A DNA stretch of 38,783 nt, taken from assembly GCA_029821195.1 (NCBI GenBank), contig JALGTU010000008.1, forward strand, positions 1 through 38,783, written 5' to 3'. Shown here in pieces: positions 15,614 to 28,202 of this stretch. The notes beneath the pieces are model-generated. The model saw only the letters and a list, made by a program, of their open reading frames with translations, made no database searches and was not told the origin of the DNA. The translations under genes were made by a program, and so were the position numbers. This DNA is from Candidatus Zipacnadia bacterium (lineage in GTDB: Bacteria; Armatimonadota; Zipacnadia; Zipacnadales; Zipacnadaceae). How positions within the stretch are numbered: the first letter of the stretch is position 1; every line of letters starts with the position of its first letter.

Positions 15614-16471
15614 ATGGCAACCAGAAAGGGATTTACCCTAATAGAGTTGCTGGTGGTGATAGCGATCATTGCTATCCTCGCCGCGATTCTATTCCCCGTC
15701 TTCGCCCGGGCCAAGGCGAAGGCCCAGGAGACCCAGTGTCTCTCCAACGTCAAGCAGTTGGCCCTGGCGGTGCTGACCTACACTTCCGACTGGGACAATT
15801 ACACGCCCCTGCAGTGGAGTCAGCCGACCTCAAGTGACCCCATCCTGGACGTCTGGCAAACCCTGGCCCCGTATATCAAGACTGTGGATATCCTCCAGTG
15901 CCCCGTGGCCCCAAACACGGTGGATATGAGTGGGGCAATAACCAATGGGGAAGGGCTCTCGTCCACCAGCTACGCCATCAGTGGGCGGCAGCTCACCGTC
16001 AACGACTGGGCCCAGGCCGACGGCTTGTTCGGCTATTATGTAGCCGACATCATTAACACGCGGCCCCAGCCGTACTCGTCGCCCAGCTCATTTGACCTAG
16101 ACAACTTCGGCCATCCCCACGTGGGGAACAATTGTCCGTATAGTGACATCTGGGGGCCGGCGTCGGCATATATGCTGTGGGACGCAACACTGGAGGCCGA
16201 AGATGGTTCCACTCCCTCAGCTATCACTGACGTCCGTCAGCTCGCCATTGGCTACAATGGCACGCCCTGGTACAAGAACTCCTGTGCCTACAATATCTGG
16301 GGTGGCACGTACGCCAGTGGCGGAACCATCCAGCTCGTCCCCGATGCCCGGCACAACAACCGGATCAACTTTGCTTTTATGGACGGCCATGCCAAGAGCC
16401 TCAGCAAAGAGCTGAGCGAGAGTACGGGTACCTTGTGCGGGTGGGACTGGTCAGCCCGGCCGACGCCGTAA
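15614..16471 (+). CDS. Prepilin-like DUF1559 protein (type II/IV pseudopilin leader)
   Basis: A 285-residue exported protein with a class III leader: MATRKG then [19 protein letters not shown], with prepilin peptidase expected to cut after the glycine and methylate the phenylalanine. The hydrophobic helix continues into [20 protein letters not shown]. The rest is a soluble domain ending in [13 protein letters not shown], the DUF1559 hallmark (x-DGH). Such proteins are numerous in Planctomycetes, Verrucomicrobia, Lentisphaerae and Armatimonadota, and their roles are mostly unknown. The domain is rich in Trp, Tyr and Cys. ATG 15614 is chosen because AAAGGAG lies just before it and it gives the standard short leader; an in-frame GTG is at 15605. 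A related gene follows after 65 bases. Confidence 0.92.
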   Translation: MATRKGFTLIELLVVIAIIAILAAILFPVFARAKAKAQETQCLSNVKQLALAVLTYTSDWDNYTPLQWSQPTSSDPILDVWQTLAPYIKTVDILQCPVAPNTVDMSGAITNGEGLSSTSYAISGRQLTVNDWAQADGLFGYYVADIINTRPQPYSSPSSFDLDNFGHPHVGNNCPYSDIWGPASAYMLWDATLEAEDGSTPSAITDVRQLAIGYNGTPWYKNSCAYNIWGGTYASGGTIQLVPDARHNNRINFAFMDGHAKSLSKELSESTGTLCGWDWSARPTP

Positions 16472-16536
16472 GGGCTACCGGCGCCGTTGTCGCGCCGAGC
16501 CTATAACAACAAACACCTCACAGGAGGTTGAGAACA

Positions 16537-17286
16537 ATGCTGACGAACCGAAGAGGCTTTACCCTCATAGAATTGCTGGTGGTGATAGCGATTATTGCTA
16601 TTCTCGCCGCAATTCTGTTTCCGGTCTTTGCGCGGGCGCGCGAGAAGGCCTACGAGACCCAGTGTATCAGCAATATCAAGAATAGTGCGCTGGCGTTCAA
16701 GATCTATTGCAGCGACTGGAAGGGATATTTCCCGGCCGACCACCACTGGTTCCAGTGGATATACCCAAGGTATGCCTCGGACTGTGAGTCGTTGACATGC
16801 CCCAAGCAGCCCAACCCCGGGTGCAGCAACCGCGACCAAGCTTACAACTTTCCCATCCGCGTTTATTATGGGAAGGACAATAAGCGTCCCAACTGGGCTG
16901 CCGGCTATGGAGGGTTGCTCTACCGGGGTAATTGCCAAAATCCGGCAGGCGATTGGGTATGGTATATTATCCCGGCACTGGAGACCTGGGTGGAGAATCC
17001 CTCCCAGACGGTCATGCTCACCGAGACCCAGTACTGGCCCGACAGGTATCCTGCGAACAGCGGGCGCGAGTATGCGCTAAACTGCACGTGCGGCCCCTGT
17101 TACCAGACAACCACATACGTCGCCTTCCCCCACAATGACGGGGTAAATGTGGCCTGGGTTGACGGACACGCCGAGCGCATCCAGAAAGGCACCGGGCTGT
17201 GCAACTGCGATCCGGACACGACCTGGTGGGACCTGGGGCCCAATACCAAAGAGCTCGAGGAACGGGCCCCTTGCGCGCCGCCCTAG
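16537..17286 (+). CDS. Second prepilin-like DUF1559 protein
   Basis: A 249-residue paralogue of the preceding gene with the leader MLTNRRG, then [19 protein letters not shown] and [17 protein letters not shown]. That last string is the form I associate with Armatimonadota. The globular part has several cysteines (for example [11 protein letters not shown] and LNCTCGPC) that may form disulfides outside the cell, and ends with [13 protein letters not shown], the DUF1559 motif. AGGAGG at 16523-16528 stands eight bases before the ATG. A strong terminator at 17332-17362 closes the two-gene unit. The two proteins are similar at the leader and DGH motif but differ between, so they are old rather than recent duplicates. 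Confidence 0.92.
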   Translation: MLTNRRGFTLIELLVVIAIIAILAAILFPVFARAREKAYETQCISNIKNSALAFKIYCSDWKGYFPADHHWFQWIYPRYASDCESLTCPKQPNPGCSNRDQAYNFPIRVYYGKDNKRPNWAAGYGGLLYRGNCQNPAGDWVWYIIPALETWVENPSQTVMLTETQYWPDRYPANSGREYALNCTCGPCYQTTTYVAFPHNDGVNVAWVDGHAERIQKGTGLCNCDPDTTWWDLGPNTKELEERAPCAPP

Positions 17287-17331
17287 CGCAAAAACAGGGC
17301 CGGGGATTCCCCCCGGTCACGGAGATCACTC

Positions 17332-17362
17332 AGGGGAAGGCCAAGCGCCTTCCCCTTTTTTT
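17332..17362 (+). terminator. Intrinsic terminator after the prepilin genes
   Basis: A perfect stem AGGGGAAGGC/GCCTTCCCCT (17332-17341 with 17347-17356) and a five-base loop are followed by seven T (17356-17362). It lies 46 bases after the stop codon. Confidence 0.9.
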
Positions 17363-17405
17363 AGTTGGATGTATCGAGAGCCTGCTGTTGCGCGAAGCGG
17401 CTACC

Positions 17406-17435
17406 TTGACAGAGCACCGCCGCTTGGGTTTCAAT
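17406..17435 (+). promoter_or_regulatory. Possible promoter of the S55 protease gene
   Basis: TTGACA at 17406-17411 with a weak -10 TTCAAT at 17430-17435 (18-base spacer). If used, transcription starts near 17442, which favours ATG 17492 as the translation start. Confidence 0.4.
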
Positions 17436-17491
17436 TGTAGGTGAACCTAGCAATGACTGTGTCTTCGTCGTCCAGGAAGGATGGCTTGTTT

Positions 17492-20400
17492 ATGCGGTTT
17501 AGCCGGCCCGTGTTATTTGCGTACTTGGCCGTCGCGGCACTGGTGGTGCTGCTGGCGGTGCCCTGCCCGGCCGCGTCCCCGCTATTTGACAGCGCCACGA
17601 TGATGCCGGTGAGCAGCGTGCGCGCCGGGATGAAGGGCACCTGCCGGACGGTCTTCTCCGGCGTGGAGATTACCGAGTTCAACGTAGAGATCCTGGGGGT
17701 ACTGCCGAAGTTTCGCCAGGGCGCTGACGCTATTCTGGTGCGGATACTCGACGGTCCGATAGTAGAGGAGAACCTGGGCATATTCGGCGGGATGAGCGGC
17801 AGCCCGGTCTACGTCGGCGAGCGGTTGGTCGGGGCGGTATCTTTTGGCTGGCCCTTCGGCAAGCAGCCGATCGCGGGCGTAACCCCCATCGAAAGCATGC
17901 TGCGGGCCTTTGACAAAGAGGATGGTGCGGAGGCGGTGGAGACGGCAAGCTGTTGTCGAGACGACCATATCACACTGGCAGGGCGGCGCATAACGGGCGT
18001 GGCGGTGGTCGGTGCTGGCTGCAAAGACCCCTTTGTGGATGACCATACCCTCGCGCTGCAGCCGGTGACGACGCCGATGTTCTGCGCCGGGTTCTCCAAG
18101 CAGACAGTCCAGCGGCTGGCCGGTTTCTTCGAAAAGCACGGCCTCCGGGCGATAGCCGGGCCTGGGAATCTGCGGCGCAAGGTAGAGACTGAGCTGGCGC
18201 CGGGGGCAGCGGTGGGAGTCCAGTTGGTCGCCGGGGATTTCGATATCAACTCGGTGGGGACAGTGACCTACCGCAGCGGCGAGCGGCTCCTGGCATTCGG
18301 GCACCCGGCCATGAAGCTGGGCCAGACGCAGCTTCCGCTGACCACAGCCTGGGCGCACCACATCGTCTCCAGCCTGGATTTCTCATTCCGGATGGCGTCG
18401 GGCATAACCCCCGTTGGCACGCTAACCCAGGACAGTGCCTGGTCGGTAGCCGGACGGCTGGGCGAGGTGCCCGAGATGATCCCGGCGGTCTTTGAGATTC
18501 ACGACCAGGACAGCAATATCCACCGCACCTACCGCGTGCAAGTCTGCAACGACCCCGCCCTGCGCCGCCTATTGGTCCTGTCCTGCGCTTTTGATGCCAT
18601 TGCTGCCGGGTACGACGCCGGTGATGAGGGCACTGTGGAAGTCTCGTTCCGCGTGGAGGGCGATAAGGGCTCATCAATAAGCCGGAGCGATACTTTCGCC
18701 TATAGCACTGACCCGTCGGTGGACGCGATCTGGGATATGCTCTCGGCGATGACGCTGCTGGAGAAGAATCGGTTCAAGCCGCAGCGGGTCAGCAGCGTTA
18801 AACTGGTCGCCAAGCTGAAAAGGCAAAACCGTACGGCAACTATCGAGCGGGTGTGGGCCGAGGAGCAGGTGGCCCGAGCCGGTGAAGATGTCATGCTGCA
18901 CGTGCTCATCCGACCCAATGGCGGCCAGTTGGAAGACTCCACCGTCCGTTTGCGCATGCCCCTGGAGTTGCCCAAGGGCTACCTGCGGGTGGCGGTCAGC
19001 AGCGGCGCGTACGGCTGGCTACTGCGCCCGGTGATGCGTCTGCTTATGCCGGAGTTCAATAATCTGGAAACGGTCATCGAGCAGTATGAGAGCCAGGAGC
19101 AGACCACGCAGTTGCTCACGCTGGCGGCCATGCCCACGGTGGGCCTGCGCATCGGCGCGGCCCGCCTCAATAACATCCCCAACTACGTAGTGCCCATTCT
19201 GTCGGCTTCCACCCGCACTGATGTGGGGGTCGGCTATTCGGAACTCTCCAATATGGTGGATACGCCTTACGTGCTCGACGGTATGGCCATACTCATACTG
19301 CCCACCGAGGATCGCAGCGGCGAACGTGCAGCGCTGAAGATCCCCCTCCATGCGCTGCAGCGCGCGAGTGGCGCAGCGGGCGGGCCCTTCGCCGCCGGGG
19401 GTGCGGGCTGGGACGAGATGAGCTCAGGGCAGCGTATACCGGCTACGTTGTGGTGGGCGCAATCTGCCTTCGCGAAAGAGCACATCATTGCGCCCAAGTT
19501 CCCGCCGGAGATGGTGCCACTACAGCCGGAGATGCCGATTCCCGAGCGTCTCAAAGAGCTCTTGAAGGACGAAGATGTTGATGTGGACCTTAAAGCCGGC
19601 GAAGATGAGGAGGAAGAAGAGGAAGAGGAAGAAGTGGAAGGGGCGGTCATCCGTAAGCCCTCGTCCTGGCTGCACAATTCAGCGGAAGACTACGAGAAGG
19701 GCGAGTTGGAAGGTATTGGGGTGCGGGATGACGGCGTGTTGTTTGCGGTGCCCAGTTGGCATACCCCAGTCACTGTGCCGGGCGATATACTTTGGAGCAT
19801 GGCCGCTGATGCAGAAGGCAATGTATATGTGGGCGAGGCTACAAGCGGGCGTATCTCCCGGTACGATGGGCAAGAGCTCCAGCCCTACTTCAATACCGAG
19901 CAAGCTTCGGTGAGCGCGCTGCTGGTCGGTGCCGATGGCCGGCTATACGCGGGCACCTGCGGCTCAGGTAAAATCTTTACGGTCACGGGCCAGAATAAGG
20001 GTAAGGTCTTCTGTGATTTGCCCGCTGACTACGTCTGGGACCTGGCAGCCGCGCCCAACGGTGGCCTGTTCGCGGCGACGGGGCCCTACGGCGTGGTCTA
20101 TCTCGTGGACAAGCAGGGGAAGCATTCGGTCTACGCCGACGTCCCGCAGTCGCACGTGCTGTGCCTGGCCGTGCGCGAGGGCACCGTGTTCGCCGGCACG
20201 TCAACGCCGGGCGCGGTCTATCAAATCGGCACACAGCGGCAGATAACGGGCGTGCTGGACACCGAGGACCACGATGTGACTGCGCTGGTTCCCTGCAACG
20301 GTGACCTGTACGCCGCGACCGCTACATCCAGCAGCGAAGGCCACATCTACCGCATAAACTCCGTGGGGGTCGCGGATATCGTCTACGAGAACGACGAGGC

Positions 20401-21634
20401 GGGAGTCCCGGCGCTGCTTGCGGTGAATGGGCGCGTCTATGCTGCAACCGACTCGGAGAGCATGATCCTGGCGCTCGGTGACGACGACCACCACACCGTG
20501 GTCTACCGCACCAAGGACGACGGCTCGATCCTGTGTTTAGCGACGGACGGCAAGGGCAAGCTCTGGGCGGGCGGTGCGAATCCGGGGCGAATGCTGACCG
20601 CGGATGCGTCGCAGCTTGACAGCGGCACCTACACCTCGCCGGTGCTGGATGCGGAGCGTGTAAGCCAGTGGGGACAGGTGAAGTGGTGGCGACACGGAGA
20701 GAACACGGGGAGCATCATGGTGCAGTGCCGCTCGGGCAATACTGCGGACCGCGAGGAGGGCAGTTGGAGTGCGTGGTCGCGCGAGTACGATAACGGGGCG
20801 CAGATTGATGTTCCGGCGGCGCGTTATCTGCAGTATCGCGTGAAGATGTCAGCGAACGCATCCGGCAATGGCCCTACAGTACGGGCGATAAAGATCAGCT
20901 ACCTGCTGGCGAACCAGAAGCCCGAATTGAAAATAGACAGCCCGGCGGCAGGTGCGGCCCTGCACAATGAGACGGATATCAAGTGGTCGGTGGAGGATCC
21001 CGAGGAGGACACAATTGCGGCGACTGTACACCTGCGGCGCAGCGGCACGCACGAATGGCAGAAGATCGCCGGGCCGATCCAGGAAAGCTCCTACGAGCTC
21101 GATACTACGGAGCACCGGGACGGGAGCTATGAGCTACGGATCACAATTAGCGACGAGCCCAGCAATCCCGGCGCGGGACAGGAGGTCACGCAGACCATCA
21201 CCGGCGTGCGTATTGACAACGAAGTACCCCTGGTGTATCTGCAGCCGGCGGTCGGCGAAGAGGCGGACGCTGCGGTCGTGATCACCGGGTTCGCCCGCGA
21301 TGACCAGACCGCTATCGCCGCGGTCTCCTGGCAGTGCGAAGATAGCGAGGAGTGGTGGGCCGCGGAGCCATCCGACGGGGCGTATAACGAGCAGGTGGAG
21401 AGCTTCACCATCAACGCGTGCGATCTTCCCGAAGATGCCCAGCAGATCACCATCCGGGTGTGGGATGAAGCGGGAAACAACACCGAGCAGAAAGTACGCC
21501 TGCCCTGGGTATCGGAAGAGGAGATCAGCAAAGACGAGCAGGGCGCGGCAGAGGATCAGGAAGACGACTCCGGGGCAGATAAGGACGAGAAAGGCTCGGA
21601 GGATAGCTCTGCCAACGACGAAGCCAAGGGCTGA
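17492..21634 (+). CDS. Exported S55 (SpoIVB-like) protease with predicted beta-propeller and Ig-like modules
   Basis: A 1380-residue exported protein. A signal peptide (MRFSRPVLFAYLAVAALVVL, ending near PCPAAS) is followed by an S55 domain: MMPVSSVRAGMKGTCRTVF, FGGMSGSPVYVGERLVGAV with the likely catalytic Ser at about 102, and GTVTYRSGERLLAFGHP with the likely His at about 271. Ser therefore comes before His, as in the GMSGSP family I recall from Acidobacteria and myxobacteria. After a middle region comes an acidic run near residue 700 (EDEEEEEEEEEVEG). A repeated region of about residues 725-1040 follows, with YVGEATSGRISRYDG and LYAGTCGSGKIF, probably a beta-propeller. Then come a jelly-roll-like segment, two Ig-like segments (from NQKPELKIDSPAAG), and an acidic tail. 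Starts at 17441 or 17453 are possible; AGGTGA supports 17453. The end overlaps mtnA by 79 bp. Confidence 0.82.
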   Translation: MRFSRPVLFAYLAVAALVVLLAVPCPAASPLFDSATMMPVSSVRAGMKGTCRTVFSGVEITEFNVEILGVLPKFRQGADAILVRILDGPIVEENLGIFGGMSGSPVYVGERLVGAVSFGWPFGKQPIAGVTPIESMLRAFDKEDGAEAVETASCCRDDHITLAGRRITGVAVVGAGCKDPFVDDHTLALQPVTTPMFCAGFSKQTVQRLAGFFEKHGLRAIAGPGNLRRKVETELAPGAAVGVQLVAGDFDINSVGTVTYRSGERLLAFGHPAMKLGQTQLPLTTAWAHHIVSSLDFSFRMASGITPVGTLTQDSAWSVAGRLGEVPEMIPAVFEIHDQDSNIHRTYRVQVCNDPALRRLLVLSCAFDAIAAGYDAGDEGTVEVSFRVEGDKGSSISRSDTFAYSTDPSVDAIWDMLSAMTLLEKNRFKPQRVSSVKLVAKLKRQNRTATIERVWAEEQVARAGEDVMLHVLIRPNGGQLEDSTVRLRMPLELPKGYLRVAVSSGAYGWLLRPVMRLLMPEFNNLETVIEQYESQEQTTQLLTLAAMPTVGLRIGAARLNNIPNYVVPILSASTRTDVGVGYSELSNMVDTPYVLDGMAILILPTEDRSGERAALKIPLHALQRASGAAGGPFAAGGAGWDEMSSGQRIPATLWWAQSAFAKEHIIAPKFPPEMVPLQPEMPIPERLKELLKDEDVDVDLKAGEDEEEEEEEEEVEGAVIRKPSSWLHNSAEDYEKGELEGIGVRDDGVLFAVPSWHTPVTVPGDILWSMAADAEGNVYVGEATSGRISRYDGQELQPYFNTEQASVSALLVGADGRLYAGTCGSGKIFTVTGQNKGKVFCDLPADYVWDLAAAPNGGLFAATGPYGVVYLVDKQGKHSVYADVPQSHVLCLAVREGTVFAGTSTPGAVYQIGTQRQITGVLDTEDHDVTALVPCNGDLYAATATSSSEGHIYRINSVGVADIVYENDEAGVPALLAVNGRVYAATDSESMILALGDDDHHTVVYRTKDDGSILCLATDGKGKLWAGGANPGRMLTADASQLDSGTYTSPVLDAERVSQWGQVKWWRHGENTGSIMVQCRSGNTADREEGSWSAWSREYDNGAQIDVPAARYLQYRVKMSANASGNGPTVRAIKISYLLANQKPELKIDSPAAGAALHNETDIKWSVEDPEEDTIAATVHLRRSGTHEWQKIAGPIQESSYELDTTEHRDGSYELRITISDEPSNPGAGQEVTQTITGVRIDNEVPLVYLQPAVGEEADAAVVITGFARDDQTAIAAVSWQCEDSEEWWAAEPSDGAYNEQVESFTINACDLPEDAQQITIRVWDEAGNNTEQKVRLPWVSEEEISKDEQGAAEDQEDDSGADKDEKGSEDSSANDEAKG

Positions 21635-22662
21635 ACGGCCACACCGGCTTCAGTGATTATCGCGGTAATCAATTCGGCAGGCGTAACGTCGAACGCAGGA
21701 TTGAAGATATTGACCTCGGCGGGGCAGATGGGCTGGGCCAGCCGCCCCGCGATGTAGGTCACTTCCTCGGGCCCGCGCTCTTCGATAGGAATCTCGTCGC
21801 CAGAGGGCAGGGAGAAATCTACCGTCGAGCAGGGCGCGGCCACGTAGAAGGGCACTTGGTGGCGGCCGGCCGCTATCGCCACCGGGTAGGTGCCAATCTT
21901 GTTGGCGGTATCGCCGTTGGCCGCGATGCGATCCGCGCCGACGACCACGCAGTCCACCCTTCCGGCACGCATCAGCGAGGCCGCTGCGCTGTCACAGATC
22001 AAAGTACAGGCAATCCCCTCCTGCTGAAGCTCCCAGGCGGTCAACCGCGCGCCCTGCAGCAGGGGCCGCGTCTCGTCTACCCAGACGTGAATCTGCTTGC
22101 CCTGCTCGTGCGCGGCGCGAATGACCCCCAGCGCAGTACCGTAGCCCGCGGTGGCCAGCGCGCCAGCATTGCAGTGGGTGAGAACATTAGCACCATCGGG
22201 GATAAGCTCGGCGCCGTACTGGCCGATGCGCCGACAGCGTTCCAGGTCGTCGGCAACGACCTCCTCGGCTGCTTGAAGCAAAGCGGCGCGGAACTCATCA
22301 GGGCCGAAATCCGAGGACTGTTCTGCAACTTGCTGCATCCGTTCCAGCGCCCAGAAGAGATTCACCGCAGTGGGCCGAGTGGCAGCTAGCTCGCGAGCGG
22401 CGTGTCCTACAACATTTATGAGCTCCTCGGTCGTGTCCGCCACGCTGCGGTGTACCGCCAGAGCCACGGCCAGCGCTGCGGCACAGCCGATAGCCGGTGC
22501 CCCTCGCACGCGTAGGCTCCGAATGGCCTCGCAGACCTCGTCAAGCTGGCGGCAGTCCTTAATGACAAGCTGCCCGGGCAGGAGTGTCTGGTCAATCAGC
22601 CGGACGACGGGACCGGCTGCGGTCTCACTCCAGCAGACAGTACGCGGCATTGCTGCACTCAT
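21556..22662 (-). CDS. mtnA: S-methyl-5-thioribose-1-phosphate isomerase
   Basis: MtnA converts methylthioribose 1-phosphate to methylthioribulose 1-phosphate in the methionine salvage pathway; it is related to eIF2B subunits. The 368-residue protein shows IRSLRVRGAPAIGCAAALA at about 47-65, the catalytic cysteine in LTHCNAGALATAGYG (Cys about 164), and the catalytic aspartate in VVGADRIAANGDTANKIGTY (Asp about 244). PFYVAAPCSTVDF and FNPAFDVTPAELITAIITE also fit. The last 20 or so residues form a serine-rich tail (SSLAELSSEPFSSLSAPESS) beyond the usual family end. This tail is encoded opposite the acidic tail of the protease gene. It starts 17 bases after carB on the same strand. No other mtn genes are in the window. 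Confidence 0.93.
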   Translation of the reverse strand: MSAAMPRTVCWSETAAGPVVRLIDQTLLPGQLVIKDCRQLDEVCEAIRSLRVRGAPAIGCAAALAVALAVHRSVADTTEELINVVGHAARELAATRPTAVNLFWALERMQQVAEQSSDFGPDEFRAALLQAAEEVVADDLERCRRIGQYGAELIPDGANVLTHCNAGALATAGYGTALGVIRAAHEQGKQIHVWVDETRPLLQGARLTAWELQQEGIACTLICDSAAASLMRAGRVDCVVVGADRIAANGDTANKIGTYPVAIAAGRHQVPFYVAAPCSTVDFSLPSGDEIPIEERGPEEVTYIAGRLAQPICPAEVNIFNPAFDVTPAELITAIITEAGVAVQPLASSLAELSSEPFSSLSAPESSS

Positions 22663-22679
22663 CTGTGCCTCCGAGCCAG

Positions 22680-25955
<3,276 letters not shown>

Positions 25956-26100
25956 ACACTCTCCATCGCTGGTGAAATGGCCCAGAGTTCAGGTACCACA
26001 TACGGCCTCCGCCACGCCTGTGGATACTTCGAGGAGGCGGTTCTCTGCCGTTCTGAGGAACTAATTCGTCCACTGCACCAGATGTTCCTTCCTGGCGCGC

Positions 26101-26129
26101 AAAAACGCCGTCGCAGCGATGCGCAGGCG
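26101..26129 (-). terminator. Candidate intrinsic terminator after the GT4 gene
   Basis: On the minus strand a hairpin of CGCC/GGCG and CGCA/TGCG with a 2x2 internal loop (26106-26129) runs into five T (26101-26105), 31 bases past the stop codon. The stem is imperfect. Confidence 0.45.
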
Positions 26130-26160
26130 CGCGGACGATACTGGGCTGGTCGCGAGTGTG

Positions 26161-27330
26161 CTACAGGGGAAGCTCGGCACCCAAATCAATGGCCTGCTCG
26201 TAAATTTCCAGCAGCCGGTCGGTGACCGACTCAAGGTCAAAGCGCTGCGCCCACCGCCGGGCCTGCGTGCCCATCTGGGTGCGGCGGTCACCGTTGTTGA
26301 CCAGTTCCAGCATATTCTCGGCCAGCCCCCCAGCCCCATCCGGGACTTCGCTGAGCAGACCGTTGGCGCCGGGGTCAATCATATCTTCCGCGCCGGGCGC
26401 GCGCAACGCCACAACCGGAGTTCCGGCAGCCATGGCTTCGGTGTGGGCGAGGGGCTGAGTTTCACTGAGGCTGGCAGTGACCATTATGTCAATGGCCGCC
26501 TGGTAGGGTGGAATGTCAGGGTGAGGGAGGGCGCCCACAAGAAAGACCCGGTCCGAGGCACCCAGACGCGCCGCCCAGTTCCGGGCCACTTCCATCTCCG
26601 GCCCATCGCCGACGACGACAAAAGCAGCCTGGGGGGCCTGGTGAAGGACAGTGCCAACTGCCGTGAGCAAGACGTCGAGGTTCTTCTCGGGGGACAGTCG
26701 CCCGACAAATCCAATCAGAACGACTTCATCGTCCAGGCCCAGCCTCCGGCGAACCGACGCGCCGTCTGCCCGGGCAAATTCGGCTACGCGAATCGGGTTG
26801 GGCAGTATCTCTATGGGCACAGCAACGCCCTGCTCCTGCAGGCGGCGGCGCGTGGACTCAACAGCAGTTGTAACCACCTGACACTTGTTGCAGTAAGAGG
26901 CCACCCGTACGCGCAGGTACATTTCGACCAGCGGCGTGGGTAGGGGGACCAGGGGGGCGAACAGCTCGTACTCAGTGTGGACGGTACTAACCAGGGGAAG
27001 CTCGTTCCACCGGGCATACCAAGCGCCCCAAGCGCCCACCCAGACCGGGTGCTGGGTGTGGATGACGTCAAACTGCATACGCTGGAGGGCCTTGCGCACG
27101 GAACGGGAGTAGGGCATAGCGATGGGATAGTCCACGTCCATCGGCACCGGCACGGCCGGAAAGCGCAAGACATTTTCGGGGTCGCGGCGTCGGTCGTACT
27201 TGGTCGGAGCAGGGGCAAAGACAGTGACGTCCACCCCTCGCGCCAGCAGGCCCTCACGATAGGCGGCCACACAGTGGGCCACACCGTTGACCGTGGGATG
27301 GTATGTGTTGGTGAAGATGGCAACCCGCAT
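26161..27330 (-). CDS. Family 4 glycosyltransferase, diacylglycerol glucosyltransferase-like
   Basis: A 389-residue GT-B-fold enzyme. The N-terminal domain begins MRVAIFTNTYHPTVNGVA, a start shared with diacylglycerol- and phosphatidylinositol-type glycosyltransferases, and includes FDVIHTQHPVWVGAWG and VSTVHTEYELFAPLVP. The C-terminal donor domain has IGFVGRLSPEKNLDVLL, VVVGDGPE, and the EX7E motif in SETQPLAHTEAMAAGTPVVA. Members use a nucleotide sugar to glycosylate a membrane lipid at the cytoplasmic face. Acceptor and sugar cannot be read from sequence; a glycolipid is the best guess. It begins three bases after the preceding exported-protein gene and is followed by a candidate terminator, so it is probably the last gene of an hpt-rho operon. 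Confidence 0.9.
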   Translation of the reverse strand: MRVAIFTNTYHPTVNGVAHCVAAYREGLLARGVDVTVFAPAPTKYDRRRDPENVLRFPAVPVPMDVDYPIAMPYSRSVRKALQRMQFDVIHTQHPVWVGAWGAWYARWNELPLVSTVHTEYELFAPLVPLPTPLVEMYLRVRVASYCNKCQVVTTAVESTRRRLQEQGVAVPIEILPNPIRVAEFARADGASVRRRLGLDDEVVLIGFVGRLSPEKNLDVLLTAVGTVLHQAPQAAFVVVGDGPEMEVARNWAARLGASDRVFLVGALPHPDIPPYQAAIDIMVTASLSETQPLAHTEAMAAGTPVVALRAPGAEDMIDPGANGLLSEVPDGAGGLAENMLELVNNGDRRTQMGTQARRWAQRFDLESVTDRLLEIYEQAIDLGAELPL

Positions 27331-27333
27331 GGA

Positions 27334-28155
27334 CTACCCCGCTATCGCCTTCGCTTTGTCCTGGAGGATTTTGACCATCCCCGGACTTCTGAAGAACCCG
27401 ACCAGGGCGCGCTGCCCGGCTTCGGGAGTAGCCCCATATAGGGGGGCGATACGCTGGATGAACTGCTCCTGGGATGACTGGTATTCCTCCGCCGCCAGAT
27501 CTCGGGCCATGTCGAAATGCTTTCTCAGCGTCTGGGCATCGAGGCCCCGCTCCGGGCTGGCCAGGGCCTCGGCATAAGCCGTTGCCTCCTCTTCATAGTC
27601 AGAGGCGGGCATCTCGCGGAACCAGGCCAGCAGTTCCTCTGCCTGGCGATGGGCTTCATCCGCGCCCGTCAACACGCCCATCTGCGCTTCGGTAAGAATG
27701 CTCTGAATCTGGGCAAGCTCGCCCTCCTGGGCCGACGCTAGCTCTTCGCTGATCGAGCTCAGCTTTGCTTCGAGTCGAGCCAGGTGCCGCTCAAGTTGCC
27801 CGGATGGTGCGCCCCCTTCGACCAACACGCCCCGCTTTTCGACCAGCAGCGAACGCATCTGCTCTGTGACCGCCTGCTTGCGCTGTTCGTACGCGCTTGC
27901 CAGGTTCACCAGGCGGGTGACCGCGGGAATGAGCTGGTCAATCTGCTGGCCGGTCAGATCCAGGCGATTGACAGTTCCCAGCAGCCGAATCTCGGTCACG
28001 AGATCAGCTACCGTAGTGGCAGGGGGCGGAACCGGTCGTTGCGGCGGCGCAGGGCGATGCTCCGCACGACAGGAGATACCTACCAGCGCCGCGACTAGCC
28101 CAGCCACCAACAGCCAACCTAACAGGGAACGAGGCTGGCTACGCGGGCTTCCCAT
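27334..28155 (-). CDS. Exported helical protein with LTxxQ-like motifs, possible lipoprotein
   Basis: A 273-residue protein of unknown function. The N-terminus MGSPRSQPRSLLGWLLVAGL, then VAALVGISC, is an export signal. The cysteine could be lipidated, but the -3 residue is Gly rather than Leu, so the lipobox is imperfect. After a proline-rich linker the rest is predicted helical and rich in Glu, Gln, Leu and Ala. Two LTxxQ-type motifs appear, LTGQQIDQL and LTEAQMGVL, which recall Spy/CpxP-type periplasmic chaperones; the resemblance is short and may be chance. ATG 28155 is preferred over an in-frame start at 28200 because it gives a normal signal peptide. It lies between rho and the GT4 gene with a 3-base gap to the latter. 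Confidence 0.65.
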   Translation of the reverse strand: MGSPRSQPRSLLGWLLVAGLVAALVGISCRAEHRPAPPQRPVPPPATTVADLVTEIRLLGTVNRLDLTGQQIDQLIPAVTRLVNLASAYEQRKQAVTEQMRSLLVEKRGVLVEGGAPSGQLERHLARLEAKLSSISEELASAQEGELAQIQSILTEAQMGVLTGADEAHRQAEELLAWFREMPASDYEEEATAYAEALASPERGLDAQTLRKHFDMARDLAAEEYQSSQEQFIQRIAPLYGATPEAGQRALVGFFRSPGMVKILQDKAKAIAG

Positions 28156-28202
28156 AATCTGATCAGCTCCCCACCCGTTTGCGGCGTGTAGATGAGCCAA
28201 CG

